Shown here piece after piece: positions 1 through 5,142 of a stretch of 7,371 bases of DNA (positions are counted from its first letter, which is position 1; each line of letters opens with the position of its first letter). The stretch comes from Candidatus Aminicenantota bacterium. GTDB taxonomy: Bacteria; Acidobacteriota; Aminicenantia; JAMOAD01. The notes under the pieces are model-generated. The model was given only the letters and a program-made list of their open reading frames with translations, made no database searches and had not been told where the DNA came from. The DNA lies in assembly GCA_027070475.1 (NCBI GenBank), contig JALXDT010000079.1:1-7371 (forward strand). The letters run 5' to 3'. The position numbers and the translations under genes are program-made.

Positions 1-1
1 C

Positions 2-379
2 CATTCAATAGATAGGGCTGAAAAGTATGAGAAATTTTCTGAAATAATAGATTATGAAAAAAAGGAAGATTTTGGCTTTGGTAAAATTCCCGAATCTTTG
101 AAAGGTAATGAATATGATGCGATTATAATACCTCTTTCAAATTTGTCAGGTGCCGGATTTTTAAATGTATTTTTATTATCTATAAGAATAAAATCAAAAT
201 CAATTTTTATCATAAATTCTCTGGTGAAGATAAAAAAAATAAAGAAATCAAAGATAATTATAAAAGCTTTTTTTTCTTTTATTAATTCGATTATCTCATC
301 ACTTCTTACATTAATATTTTCTCCGTTTTTGCTTATTTTTCTTCTGATAGGCTTTGTTAACAGCTTAAAAAAGAGATAG
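2..379 (+). CDS. 3' end of an unrecognised protein with a hydrophobic C-terminal tail
   Basis: The reading frame is open from the left edge of the window to the TAG at 377-379, giving 125 visible residues. No ATG occurs in the first 32 codons, so the gene most likely begins before the window; the TTG at 98 is only the first usable start codon inside it. The visible part has a charged stretch (residues 1-33), a compact alpha/beta-like segment with the motif YDAIIIPLSNLSGAGFLNV (about 38-56), a basic linker rich in Ile and Lys (66-86), and a strongly hydrophobic tail (about 88-120) that could form a membrane hairpin, ending SLKKR. The YDAIIIPLSN pattern followed by a small-residue loop is vaguely like the end of a Rossmann-type glycosyltransferase domain, which with a membrane tail could suggest envelope glycan work. 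That is a weak impression, not an identification. I do not recognise the family. Confidence 0.6.
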   Translation, partial: HSIDRAEKYEKFSEIIDYEKKEDFGFGKIPESLKGNEYDAIIIPLSNLSGAGFLNVFLLSIRIKSKSIFIINSLVKIKKIKKSKIIIKAFFSFINSIISSLLTLIFSPFLLIFLLIGFVNSLKKR

Positions 380-389
380 TTTTCCCTTG

Positions 390-418
390 TTTACAAAAAC
401 AGGTTTCTCAAATAAAAT
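390..418 (+). promoter_or_regulatory. Candidate sigma70-type promoter for the TauE/SafE gene
   Basis: TTTACA at 390-395 (5 of 6 matches to TTGACA) lies exactly 17 bp before TAAAAT at 413-418 (5 of 6 to TATAAT). The predicted transcription start, 6-8 nt after the -10 box, falls on or next to the ATG at 424. The region is AT-rich, where chance matches are common, so this rests on spacing and on its place in the only gap between the two genes. Confidence 0.4.
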
Positions 419-423
419 AGGCA

Positions 424-1191
424 ATGCTATATTTTATTGCCTTTGGAATTATTTTTTTTACAAGCCTTCTTTTCGGGATGGCTGGCATAGGCTCTGCAAC
501 AATTGTTATTCCTTCATTAATCATCATAGGTTTTCCCCTTCAGGAATCAATAGCAATCGGACTTACCGTCAATATAATAGTTTCTTCAATAATCAGTTTT
601 ACTATTATTAAAAACAGAGAGATAAAAATGCACGAAACACTCACTTTGCTTGCAGGCGCTTTTATCTCTCCACCGCTGGGAGTTTATGTTTCTCATCTTG
701 TTAGCAAAGATACAATATTATGGATATTTTTTGCGATTTTAGTATTCGGTGCCTATAAATCATTTAAAAAATATTTTGAAAAAGATGAAAGGAAAAGCAG
801 ATTTCATGAGATGCAGGACCATGAACATCTTAAAGCTTTTTTATTCTTTGTTTTCGGAGTAGGAGGAGGTTTTTTAGCGGGGATGATTGGTATCGGAGGT
901 GGAAGTGTGCTTTTACCACTTTTTATTATGCTTGGAATTTCTCCTAAAAAGATTATTCCTCTTGTAGCACCTCTGGTTTTTGTCTCTTCAACCATGGGGC
1001 TTTTAACAAGAGTTAAGATAGTTAAAACTTATGATTTAACATTGATATTAATAGCTATAGGAGCTGCTTTTACAGCAGGTTTTTTTTGTAATAGATACAG
1101 AGACAGAGTGAATAAAAGAAAATTAAGGCTTCTTTTGGGCTTTCTTCTTCTTATTGTTTCACTTAAAATCGGCTGGATGCTTTTGTTTTAG
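424..1191 (+). CDS. TauE/SafE-family membrane permease (sulfite/organosulfonate exporter family)
   Basis: A 255-residue inner-membrane protein, normal length for the TauE/SafE (old DUF81) family, with about eight hydrophobic segments. The family signature is an internal duplication. The first copy runs about residues 17-55 (FGMAGIGSATIVIP, then a helix containing IGLTVN). The second runs about 152-192 (AGMIGIGGGSVLLP, then a helix containing PLVAPLVFVSS). A charged loop (about 112-138, rich in Lys, Glu, Asp and His) separates the halves. Family members export small anions such as sulfite, sulfoacetate or other organosulfur compounds, but most are uncharacterised and no nearby gene indicates the substrate. 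The ATG at 424 is the earliest possible start, since an in-frame TAG lies at 418-420. The next ATG (478) would remove half of the first membrane segment. No normally spaced Shine-Dalgarno sequence precedes it. Confidence 0.9.
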   Translation: MLYFIAFGIIFFTSLLFGMAGIGSATIVIPSLIIIGFPLQESIAIGLTVNIIVSSIISFTIIKNREIKMHETLTLLAGAFISPPLGVYVSHLVSKDTILWIFFAILVFGAYKSFKKYFEKDERKSRFHEMQDHEHLKAFLFFVFGVGGGFLAGMIGIGGGSVLLPLFIMLGISPKKIIPLVAPLVFVSSTMGLLTRVKIVKTYDLTLILIAIGAAFTAGFFCNRYRDRVNKRKLRLLLGFLLLIVSLKIGWMLLF

Positions 1192-1269
1192 AGCAAATTG
1201 ACAAAAGCTTTTTATATTTCCTTTGGGTCAAAGTTAATAAGGATAAATTTTTCTACAAAGGGAAGGAAT

Positions 1270-1299
1270 ATGGCAAACTATAAGATAAAGGGATTGTGA
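1270..1299 (+). other. Nine-codon mini-ORF with a strong ribosome binding site
   Basis: ATG at 1270 is preceded by a purine-rich AAGGGAAGG (1258-1266), a good ribosome binding site. It opens a frame of only nine codons (MANYKIKGL) ended by TGA at 1297-1299. That stop lies inside GATTGTGAATC, which resembles the heptamer repeats found at 1452-1486 in inverted orientation. It may be a gene start cut off by arrival of the repeat, a tiny leader peptide, or chance. No product is claimed. Confidence 0.25.
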
Positions 1300-1307
1300 A
1301 TCATATT

Positions 1308-1335
1308 GTAGGGGCAATTCATGAATTGCCCCTAC
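1308..1335. repeat. Perfect 28-bp palindrome
   Basis: The arm GTAGGGGCAATTCA (1308-1321) is followed directly by its exact reverse complement (1322-1335). In RNA it would form a strong hairpin with a GC-rich base. No U-run follows on either strand, so it is not a canonical intrinsic terminator, though it could protect or end transcripts from the upstream gene. A related sequence in inverted orientation lies at 1421-1442, suggesting a mobile REP- or MITE-like repeat rather than a protein-binding operator. Confidence 0.85.
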
Positions 1336-1394
1336 GGTTAATTAAATTTAAGTTTTAAAAACAACTAAGATCAATGAACTAATAACATCCATAA

Positions 1395-1422
1395 TTGACT
1401 CAAGGCTTGATGCTGATATAGT
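1395..1422 (+). promoter_or_regulatory. Candidate sigma70-type promoter for the aminotransferase operon
   Basis: TTGACT (1395-1400, 5 of 6) is 16 bp upstream of TATAGT (1417-1422, 5 of 6). Transcription would begin near 1429, about 155 nt before the preferred aminotransferase start. The -10 box straddles the left edge of the inverted repeat copy at 1421, so the repeat may supply part of the promoter. A weaker alternative closer to the gene is TTGATT (1529-1534) and TATAAA (1550-1555) with a 15-bp spacer. Confidence 0.45.
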
Positions 1423-1442
1423 GAATTGCGCCCCTACAATAT
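1421..1442 (-). repeat. Inverted partial copy of the palindrome core
   Basis: Read on the minus strand this is ATATTGTAGGGGC, then GC, then AATTCAC. It matches ATATTGTAGGGGCAATTCA at 1303-1321 apart from a 2-nt GC insertion. Unlike the first copy it is not followed by a complementary arm, so it is a half-copy. Confidence 0.7.
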
Positions 1443-1451
1443 ATATACACC

Positions 1452-1507
1452 GATTCACGATTCACAATTCACTATTCACAATTCAGCTCAATGCTCAACG
1501 CTATGAG
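1452..1507 (+). repeat. Tandem 7-bp repeat array of two successive motif types
   Basis: Five head-to-tail heptamers occupy 1452-1486: GATTCAC, GATTCAC, AATTCAC, TATTCAC and AATTCAG, all fitting NATTCAC except the last base. In the same 7-bp phase they pass into CTCAATG (1487-1493), CTCAACG (1494-1500) and the degenerate CTATGAG (1501-1507). Single heptamers in the opposite orientation occur at 1296-1302 (GTGAATC) and 1421-1427 (GTGAATT), tying the array to the neighbouring palindromic element. Because 7 is not a multiple of 3, translation gives the spurious repeating peptide seen in the longest upstream frame (FTIHNSLFTI). Confidence 0.8.
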
Positions 1508-1575
1508 CTTAAGGCTACTAAAGGGGGCTTGATTATTCCGAATCTTTCCTATAAAATTATTATTCCGAAAGAATT

Positions 1576-1579
1576 GGAG
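1576..1579 (+). promoter_or_regulatory. Ribosome binding site deciding the aminotransferase TTG start
   Basis: GGAG lies 6 nt before the TTG at 1586. The other in-frame candidates are worse. The GTG at 1421 lies before the predicted transcription start and within repeat DNA. The TTG at 1529 has an AGGGGG block almost touching it. The TTGs at 1574 and 1580 have no spaced purine block. Confidence 0.55.
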
Positions 1580-1585
1580 TTGATT

Positions 1586-2848
1586 TTGAAAAAAAAGGAT
1601 CTGAAAAAGGAAATCATTAATAAATTTGCATCCCATGTTTCCTCAGGTAAGGTGAAATTTTACAAAAAATATGGGATGAAATTTGTCATGGGAGAAAGGG
1701 AAGGGAGTTTTATATATGATTTGGATGGCAAAAAGAAATTATTAAATCTTCACTGCAATGGAGGGGTCTTTAACCTCGGACATAAAAATAGAGAGCTGAT
1801 AGAGCTTTTAAAAAATTCCTTTGAATACTATGATATAGGAAATCACCATCTTATTAGCAAACCGAGAGCAGAACTTGCAGAATATCTCTCCTCTTTAATG
1901 CCCAAAGACCTTGATTATGTGATTTTTGGAGTTAGTGGTGGAGAGGCGATTGATACTGCAATAAAGGTTGCAAGGGCTTATACCGGAAGAAGGAAAATTG
2001 TTTCCGCTAAGGGAGGATATCACGGACATACTGGACTTGCTCTTGCTGCCGGAGATCCCAAATACAGAGAACCCTTTTACTCATCATCATCAGATTTTGT
2101 TCAGGTTAAATTTAATAATATAGATGCGATGGAAGAAGTTGTTGATAGAAGAACCGCAGCTGTAATTCTTGAAACAGTGCCGGCTACTCTGGGAATGCCC
2201 ATTGCAGATAAGGATTATTTTAGAAAAGTAAAAAATTTATGCGAAAGAAAGGGGGCTTTGTTGATTTTGGATGAGGTGCAATCCGGACTCGGAAGAACAG
2301 GAAAACTCTGGGCATTTGAACATTTTAATGTTGTACCGGATATAGTTGTTTTAGGAAAAGGTTTGTCTGGAGGGCTTTATCCTATAACTGCCACTGTCAT
2401 AAGAAAGGAGCTTGAAAGGATTTTCAGAAAAGATCCCTTTATCCATATCTCCACATTCGGAGGAGCTGAACCGGGAGCTATTATAGCAAAAAGAGTGTTG
2501 GAGTTAGTTTCCGAAAGCTCATTTTTGAAATCTGTTAATGCAAAATCAGAGCTTTTTTCTCTCTATTTTTCTGAACTTAAGAGAATTTATCCTGAATTTG
2601 TTAAAGGATACAGAAGATTGGGGCTTATGATGGGACTTGAACTAAGGGATGAATATTCAGGGCCAGCTCTTACAAAATCCTCTTATGATAATGGCTTGTT
2701 AGTTGTATATGCTAACAATGATAAATCCGTTGTTCAAATTCTTCCTCCTCTTACAATATCGGAGGAAGAAATAAGGCTCTCTTTTGAGCTTTTAAAAAAA
2801 TCTCTGAAAAAGGCTAAGTTTTTAAGATATTTGATTAAATTTATTTAG
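1586..2848 (+). CDS. Class-III PLP-dependent aminotransferase, substrate unknown
   Basis: A cytosolic fold-type I transaminase of 420 residues from the TTG at 1586, normal for the class (acetylornithine, ornithine, GABA and related enzymes). The N-terminal arm contains KFYKKYGMKFVMGEREG (about 24-40) and NGGVFNLGH (58-66). The cofactor phosphate loop is GVSGGEA (115-121), and YHGHTG (145-150) supplies the aromatic residue that stacks on PLP. DEVQSGLGRTG (229-239) holds the Asp that contacts the pyridine nitrogen. LGKGLSGG (256-263) holds the Schiff-base lysine, K258. STFGGAEPG (289-297) completes the dimer active site. All catalytic residues are present, so the enzyme should be active. The frame can be extended upstream to a GTG at 1421, but those extra residues are translated repeat DNA. 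The downstream gene's ribosome binding site overlaps the stop codon, placing this gene first in a three-gene cassette with a kinase-like protein and a secernin-like hydrolase. The partner genes do not resemble arginine or biotin pathway neighbours, so I give no substrate and no gene name. Confidence 0.9.
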   Translation: MKKKDLKKEIINKFASHVSSGKVKFYKKYGMKFVMGEREGSFIYDLDGKKKLLNLHCNGGVFNLGHKNRELIELLKNSFEYYDIGNHHLISKPRAELAEYLSSLMPKDLDYVIFGVSGGEAIDTAIKVARAYTGRRKIVSAKGGYHGHTGLALAAGDPKYREPFYSSSSDFVQVKFNNIDAMEEVVDRRTAAVILETVPATLGMPIADKDYFRKVKNLCERKGALLILDEVQSGLGRTGKLWAFEHFNVVPDIVVLGKGLSGGLYPITATVIRKELERIFRKDPFIHISTFGGAEPGAIIAKRVLELVSESSFLKSVNAKSELFSLYFSELKRIYPEFVKGYRRLGLMMGLELRDEYSGPALTKSSYDNGLLVVYANNDKSVVQILPPLTISEEEIRLSFELLKKSLKKAKFLRYLIKFI

Positions 2849-2851
2849 GAG
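2847..2851 (+). promoter_or_regulatory. Ribosome binding site deciding the kinase-like gene's start
   Basis: AGGAG overlaps the last two bases of the upstream TAG stop. It directly abuts the ATG at 2852, too close to serve it, but is 6 nt from the ATG at 2858. The protein therefore probably begins MKEIEILEKF. Confidence 0.7.
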
Positions 2852-2857
2852 ATGTCT

Positions 2858-3766
2858 ATGAAAGAGATAGAAATTCTTGAAAAATTTGAAAGAGAGCTTA
2901 TACCTCACCAACCTGAAAAATCACCTATCAAACCGGAGATAATCGGATACGGTGAGATTTCTACAATTTTTAAAATAGAGGGGCTTGAAGGATTTGCTTT
3001 TAAAAGGTTGCCGCTTTTTAAGACAAAGGAAGAGGCTGAAGAATATGAAAAAAAGTATAAGAGGTATACTGAGCTTTTAAAAGAGGCAGGAATTAATTTG
3101 CCTGAGGATAAAACATTTGTTGTTGATGTGGGAAGGCTGCCAATCTCTTTGTATATAGCTCAAAAAGAATTGCCATCTGAATCTATTGGGAACAAACTTT
3201 TGTTTAAGTTAAGTGATGATAAAATAAAAGAGCTTTTTAAGAAAATTGTTCAGGAAATGAAAAAAGTTTGGAATTTTAATAAAGAAAAAAAGGATGAGGT
3301 GGAATTGTCCATAGATGGCCAGCTTTCAAATTGGGCTTTGGTGGATGGAAAGTTGTTATTTATTGATACAAGCACGCCGCTTTTCAGATTAAAGGGAAAG
3401 GAACAGATGGACCCCGAGCCACTTTTAAAAAGTGCTCCGGGGTTTTTAAGGTGGATTTTAAAACTATTTTTTTTGGACGATGTTATGAATAGATACTATG
3501 ATGAAAGATTGGTTTATATTGATTTTATAGCTAACCTTTATAAAGAACAGCGTCCGGATTTGATCCCAATAACTCTTGAGATTATTAACAGTAGCTTATC
3601 CGATGGTTTATCTCCCATAGAGAGGAAAGAAGTTGATAAATATTATAAAGAGGATAAAATGATATGGTCTCTTTTCCTATCATTCAGGAAATTTGACAGA
3701 TTTGTCAAAACAAAGCTTATGGCAAAAAGATATGAATTTATATTGCCGGGAAAGATAAAGAGGTGA
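2858..3766 (+). CDS. Unrecognised protein with a protein-kinase/APH-like active-site pattern
   Basis: 302 residues, probably soluble, with no signal peptide or membrane segment. I do not recognise the family with certainty; it may belong to a catalogued domain of unknown function (from memory possibly DUF6206, unverified). The order of motifs resembles the protein-kinase/aminoglycoside-phosphotransferase fold. A glycine-rich turn, GYGEISTIFKI (30-40), is followed by a strand with lysine, FAFKRL (46-51). Then come a helix rich in Glu and Lys (56-77) and a hinge-like strand, ISLYIAQKELP (96-106). DGQLSN (153-158) keeps the Asp-x4-Asn spacing of a kinase catalytic loop. LLFIDTSTP (166-174) places Asp170 12 residues after Asn158, close to the spacing of the DFG aspartate. 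His before the catalytic Asp is replaced (SID). A helical C-terminal lobe follows (193-291). The fold and activity are inferences from these spacings; a pseudokinase is possible. The gene is packed between the aminotransferase and the secernin-like hydrolase, with its stop overlapping the next ribosome binding site region, so it probably works in the same pathway. Confidence 0.75.
   Translation: MKEIEILEKFERELIPHQPEKSPIKPEIIGYGEISTIFKIEGLEGFAFKRLPLFKTKEEAEEYEKKYKRYTELLKEAGINLPEDKTFVVDVGRLPISLYIAQKELPSESIGNKLLFKLSDDKIKELFKKIVQEMKKVWNFNKEKKDEVELSIDGQLSNWALVDGKLLFIDTSTPLFRLKGKEQMDPEPLLKSAPGFLRWILKLFFLDDVMNRYYDERLVYIDFIANLYKEQRPDLIPITLEIINSSLSDGLSPIERKEVDKYYKEDKMIWSLFLSFRKFDRFVKTKLMAKRYEFILPGKIKR
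3412..3447 (+). other. Terminator-like hairpin inside the kinase-like gene
   Basis: CCCCG (3412-3416) pairs with CGGGG (3438-3442). AGC pairs with GCT (3434-3436), and ACTTTT (3421-3426) pairs with the AAAAGT run before it. Single bulged bases separate the three blocks, giving about 14 bp of stem. Five T residues follow at once (3443-3447). This has the form of an intrinsic terminator but lies in frame within codons for DPEPLLKSAPGFLRW, so it may be a coding accident or an attenuator affecting the downstream hydrolase gene. Confidence 0.35.
3757..3763 (+). promoter_or_regulatory. Ribosome binding site deciding the secernin-like start
   Basis: AAAGAGG, 5 nt before the ATG at 3769, at the very end of the kinase-like gene. 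It overlaps the alternative GTG at 3763, so that GTG cannot be the start it serves. Confidence 0.75.
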
Positions 3767-3768
3767 TT

Positions 3769-5079
3769 ATGTGCGATACATTTGTTTTAAAAAAAGATGA
3801 AAAGATTTTTTTCGGGAAAAATAGTGACAGAGAACCCAATGAAGCTCAGCTTCTTGAGTATTATCCCGGAAAAGTGTATGAAAAAGGTAGCAGGCTTCAA
3901 ACGACCTATCTTGAAATAGAGCAAGTGAGGGAAACTTTCGGAATTATTATAAGCAGGCCATTCTGGATGTGGGGGGCTGAGATGGGAGTTAATGAGAAAG
4001 GGGTTGTAATAGGAAATGAAGCTGTTTTTACAAGGCTGCCTTACATTAAAAAGAATGTATTGACAGGTATGGATATTTTGAGGCTTACCCTTGAAAGGGC
4101 GGAAAGTGCTGAATCTGCTGTTGAAACAATTATTAAACTTATGGAAGATTATGGGCAGGGGGGGATATGTGGTTTTGAAGATAAAAGAATGAGCTATCAT
4201 AATAGCTTTTTAATTGCTGATAGAGAAAGGGCGTTTGTTCTTGAAACCGCAGGTAAATTCTGGGTTTATAAGGAAATAGAGGATTTTTATTCAATATCAA
4301 ACAGGCTGACAATAGAAGAAGATTTTGATGAAATTCATCCGGAGGCTGTTGAGTTCGCAAGAAAAAAGCGATGGCTTAAAAAGAGAGAAACATTCAATTT
4401 TTCAAAAGTTTTTTCTGATTTTCTTTTTACAAAATTTTCAGGTTCAAATTCAAGATGGTTAAGATCATACAATTTATTGAAAAATAGTTTTAATGATTTT
4501 TCAATAAAAAAAGCTTTTTCAATTTTAAGGGATCATGGAGGAGAGGACTACAGGCCTGATTCTCACCTAATAGCTGATTATATATGTGCCCACGGCGGGA
4601 ATATTATCACAAGAAATGCAACTCAGACCGTAGGTTCATTGGTGGTTTTAAATTCTGAAAACAATACTGACATATGGGCAACCGCTACATCCTCTCCCTG
4701 TACTGCAATCTTCAATCCTGTCTCTTTTAAATATTTCCCGGAACTTGGAGAAAAACCTGACTCATTCTTTAATAAAAATTCATTCTGGTGGAATCATGAG
4801 CTTTTGTACAGAGAAACATTAAAAGATTTTGTTGACAGGAATTATGTTTATAAAAAGGAGATAGAAATTATTGAAGATAGTTTAATAAAGAAGTATTATT
4901 CCGAGGATATTAGAAAAGATAAAAACTTTTTTAATGAAAATTTTAGAATAGCATACGATAAATATAATGAATGGTATGATTGGATAAAGGAGCGGAAGAT
5001 AAAAAAGAGACCGAACTTTGTTTTTAGAGTTTTCTGGAATGGTCAAAACAGAAAAGCTAAAATGGATGTGAGGTTATAG
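3769..5079 (+). CDS. Secernin-like N-terminal nucleophile hydrolase, peptidase family C69
   Basis: 436 residues, cytosolic, close to the size of animal secernins and of family C69 dipeptidases. The protein starts Met-Cys-Asp-Thr. In this Ntn family, removal of Met (or a short propeptide) exposes Cys as nucleophile and general base, so C2 is the predicted catalytic residue. Further family blocks are GKNSDR (16-21), an EIEQV segment and SRPFWMWGAEMG (49-73), GVVIGNEAVF (78-87), YGQGG (128-132), YHNSFLIADR (143-152), LETAGKFW (158-165) and SISNRL (175-180), whose Asn178 likely shapes the oxyanion site. CAHGG (273-277) is followed by QTVGSLVV (286-293), and TSSPCTAIFNP (307-317) matches the secernin C-terminal half. 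Such enzymes cleave amide bonds of small peptides or acylated amines; animal secernins have no settled substrate. The start at 3769 was chosen over the GTG at 3763 because of its ribosome binding site and because the GTG would add two residues before the nucleophile. It is the last gene of the aminotransferase/kinase-like cassette. Confidence 0.88.
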   Translation: MCDTFVLKKDEKIFFGKNSDREPNEAQLLEYYPGKVYEKGSRLQTTYLEIEQVRETFGIIISRPFWMWGAEMGVNEKGVVIGNEAVFTRLPYIKKNVLTGMDILRLTLERAESAESAVETIIKLMEDYGQGGICGFEDKRMSYHNSFLIADRERAFVLETAGKFWVYKEIEDFYSISNRLTIEEDFDEIHPEAVEFARKKRWLKKRETFNFSKVFSDFLFTKFSGSNSRWLRSYNLLKNSFNDFSIKKAFSILRDHGGEDYRPDSHLIADYICAHGGNIITRNATQTVGSLVVLNSENNTDIWATATSSPCTAIFNPVSFKYFPELGEKPDSFFNKNSFWWNHELLYRETLKDFVDRNYVYKKEIEIIEDSLIKKYYSEDIRKDKNFFNENFRIAYDKYNEWYDWIKERKIKKRPNFVFRVFWNGQNRKAKMDVRL

Positions 5080-5095
5080 ACGCATGGTTTTTCTA

Positions 5096-5124
5096 TTGTA
5101 AAAAAAGGATTATTATGTTATTAT
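5096..5124 (+). promoter_or_regulatory. Weak candidate promoter before the PilZ gene
   Basis: TTGTAA (5096-5101, 4 of 6) and TATTAT (5119-5124, 5 of 6) are 17 bp apart in the 63-bp gap between the hydrolase and PilZ genes, the longest gap downstream of 1586. The predicted start near 5131 leaves a very short leader holding the GAGG ribosome binding site (5132-5135). The AT-rich context makes chance likely. Confidence 0.3.
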
Positions 5125-5142
5125 TTTCTTTGAGGTTTTGAG

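Larger units (their letters stand above)
1293..1507. mobile_element. Putative small non-autonomous repeat element (MITE/REP-like)
   Basis: Two related blocks face each other. On the + strand, 1293-1321 reads GATTGTGAATC, then ATATTGTAGGGGC, then AATTCA. On the - strand, 1460-1421 reads TCGTGAATCGG, a short AT run, then ATATTGTAGGGGC, then GCAATTCAC. Both therefore carry a GTGAATC heptamer, the ATATTGTAGGGGC core and an AATTCA tail in the same order but opposite orientation, differing by a 2-nt insertion and a longer AT spacer. Between them is about 85 bp of AT-rich sequence with no ORF. To the right the element runs into tandem heptamers (1452-1507). There is no transposase and no clear target-site duplication. 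The outer limits are my estimate. Confidence 0.45.

Noticed and set aside
384..403. Small hairpin CCTTGTTT/AAAACAGG between the first two genes
   Set aside because: Seven pairs with a bulge and no following T-run. It overlaps the better-supported promoter.
387..611. 74-codon + strand ORF overlapping the permease start
   Set aside because: Out of frame with the clear TauE/SafE gene, rich in Tyr, Asn and Phe, with no ribosome binding site.
804..995. 63-codon ORF on the minus strand
   Set aside because: Lies antisense within the TauE/SafE gene and has low-complexity Pro/Lys content. It is a shadow of the permease codons.
1198..1233. Possible terminator after the permease (TTGAC/GTCAA and CTTTG/CAAAG pairings)
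   Set aside because: The stems are short or interrupted and no T-run follows. The TTGACA at 1198 also has no -10 box at a proper distance.
1293..1507. CRISPR array
   Set aside because: The repeats are 7 bp tandems without spacers plus one palindrome. There is no regular repeat-spacer pattern and no cas gene.
2773..2795. Hairpin-like GGCTC/GAGCT followed by T and A runs near the end of the aminotransferase
   Set aside because: Short stem with a GU pair inside the reading frame. The downstream gene is tightly coupled, so termination here makes little sense.
3692..3709. Inverted repeat TTTGACA-GATT-TGTCAAA
   Set aside because: A 7-bp stem inside coding sequence, not placed like an operator; expected by chance in a window this size.
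3787..4360. Two overlapping minus-strand ORFs
   Set aside because: Antisense to the conserved part of the secernin-like hydrolase, with no recognisable protein features.
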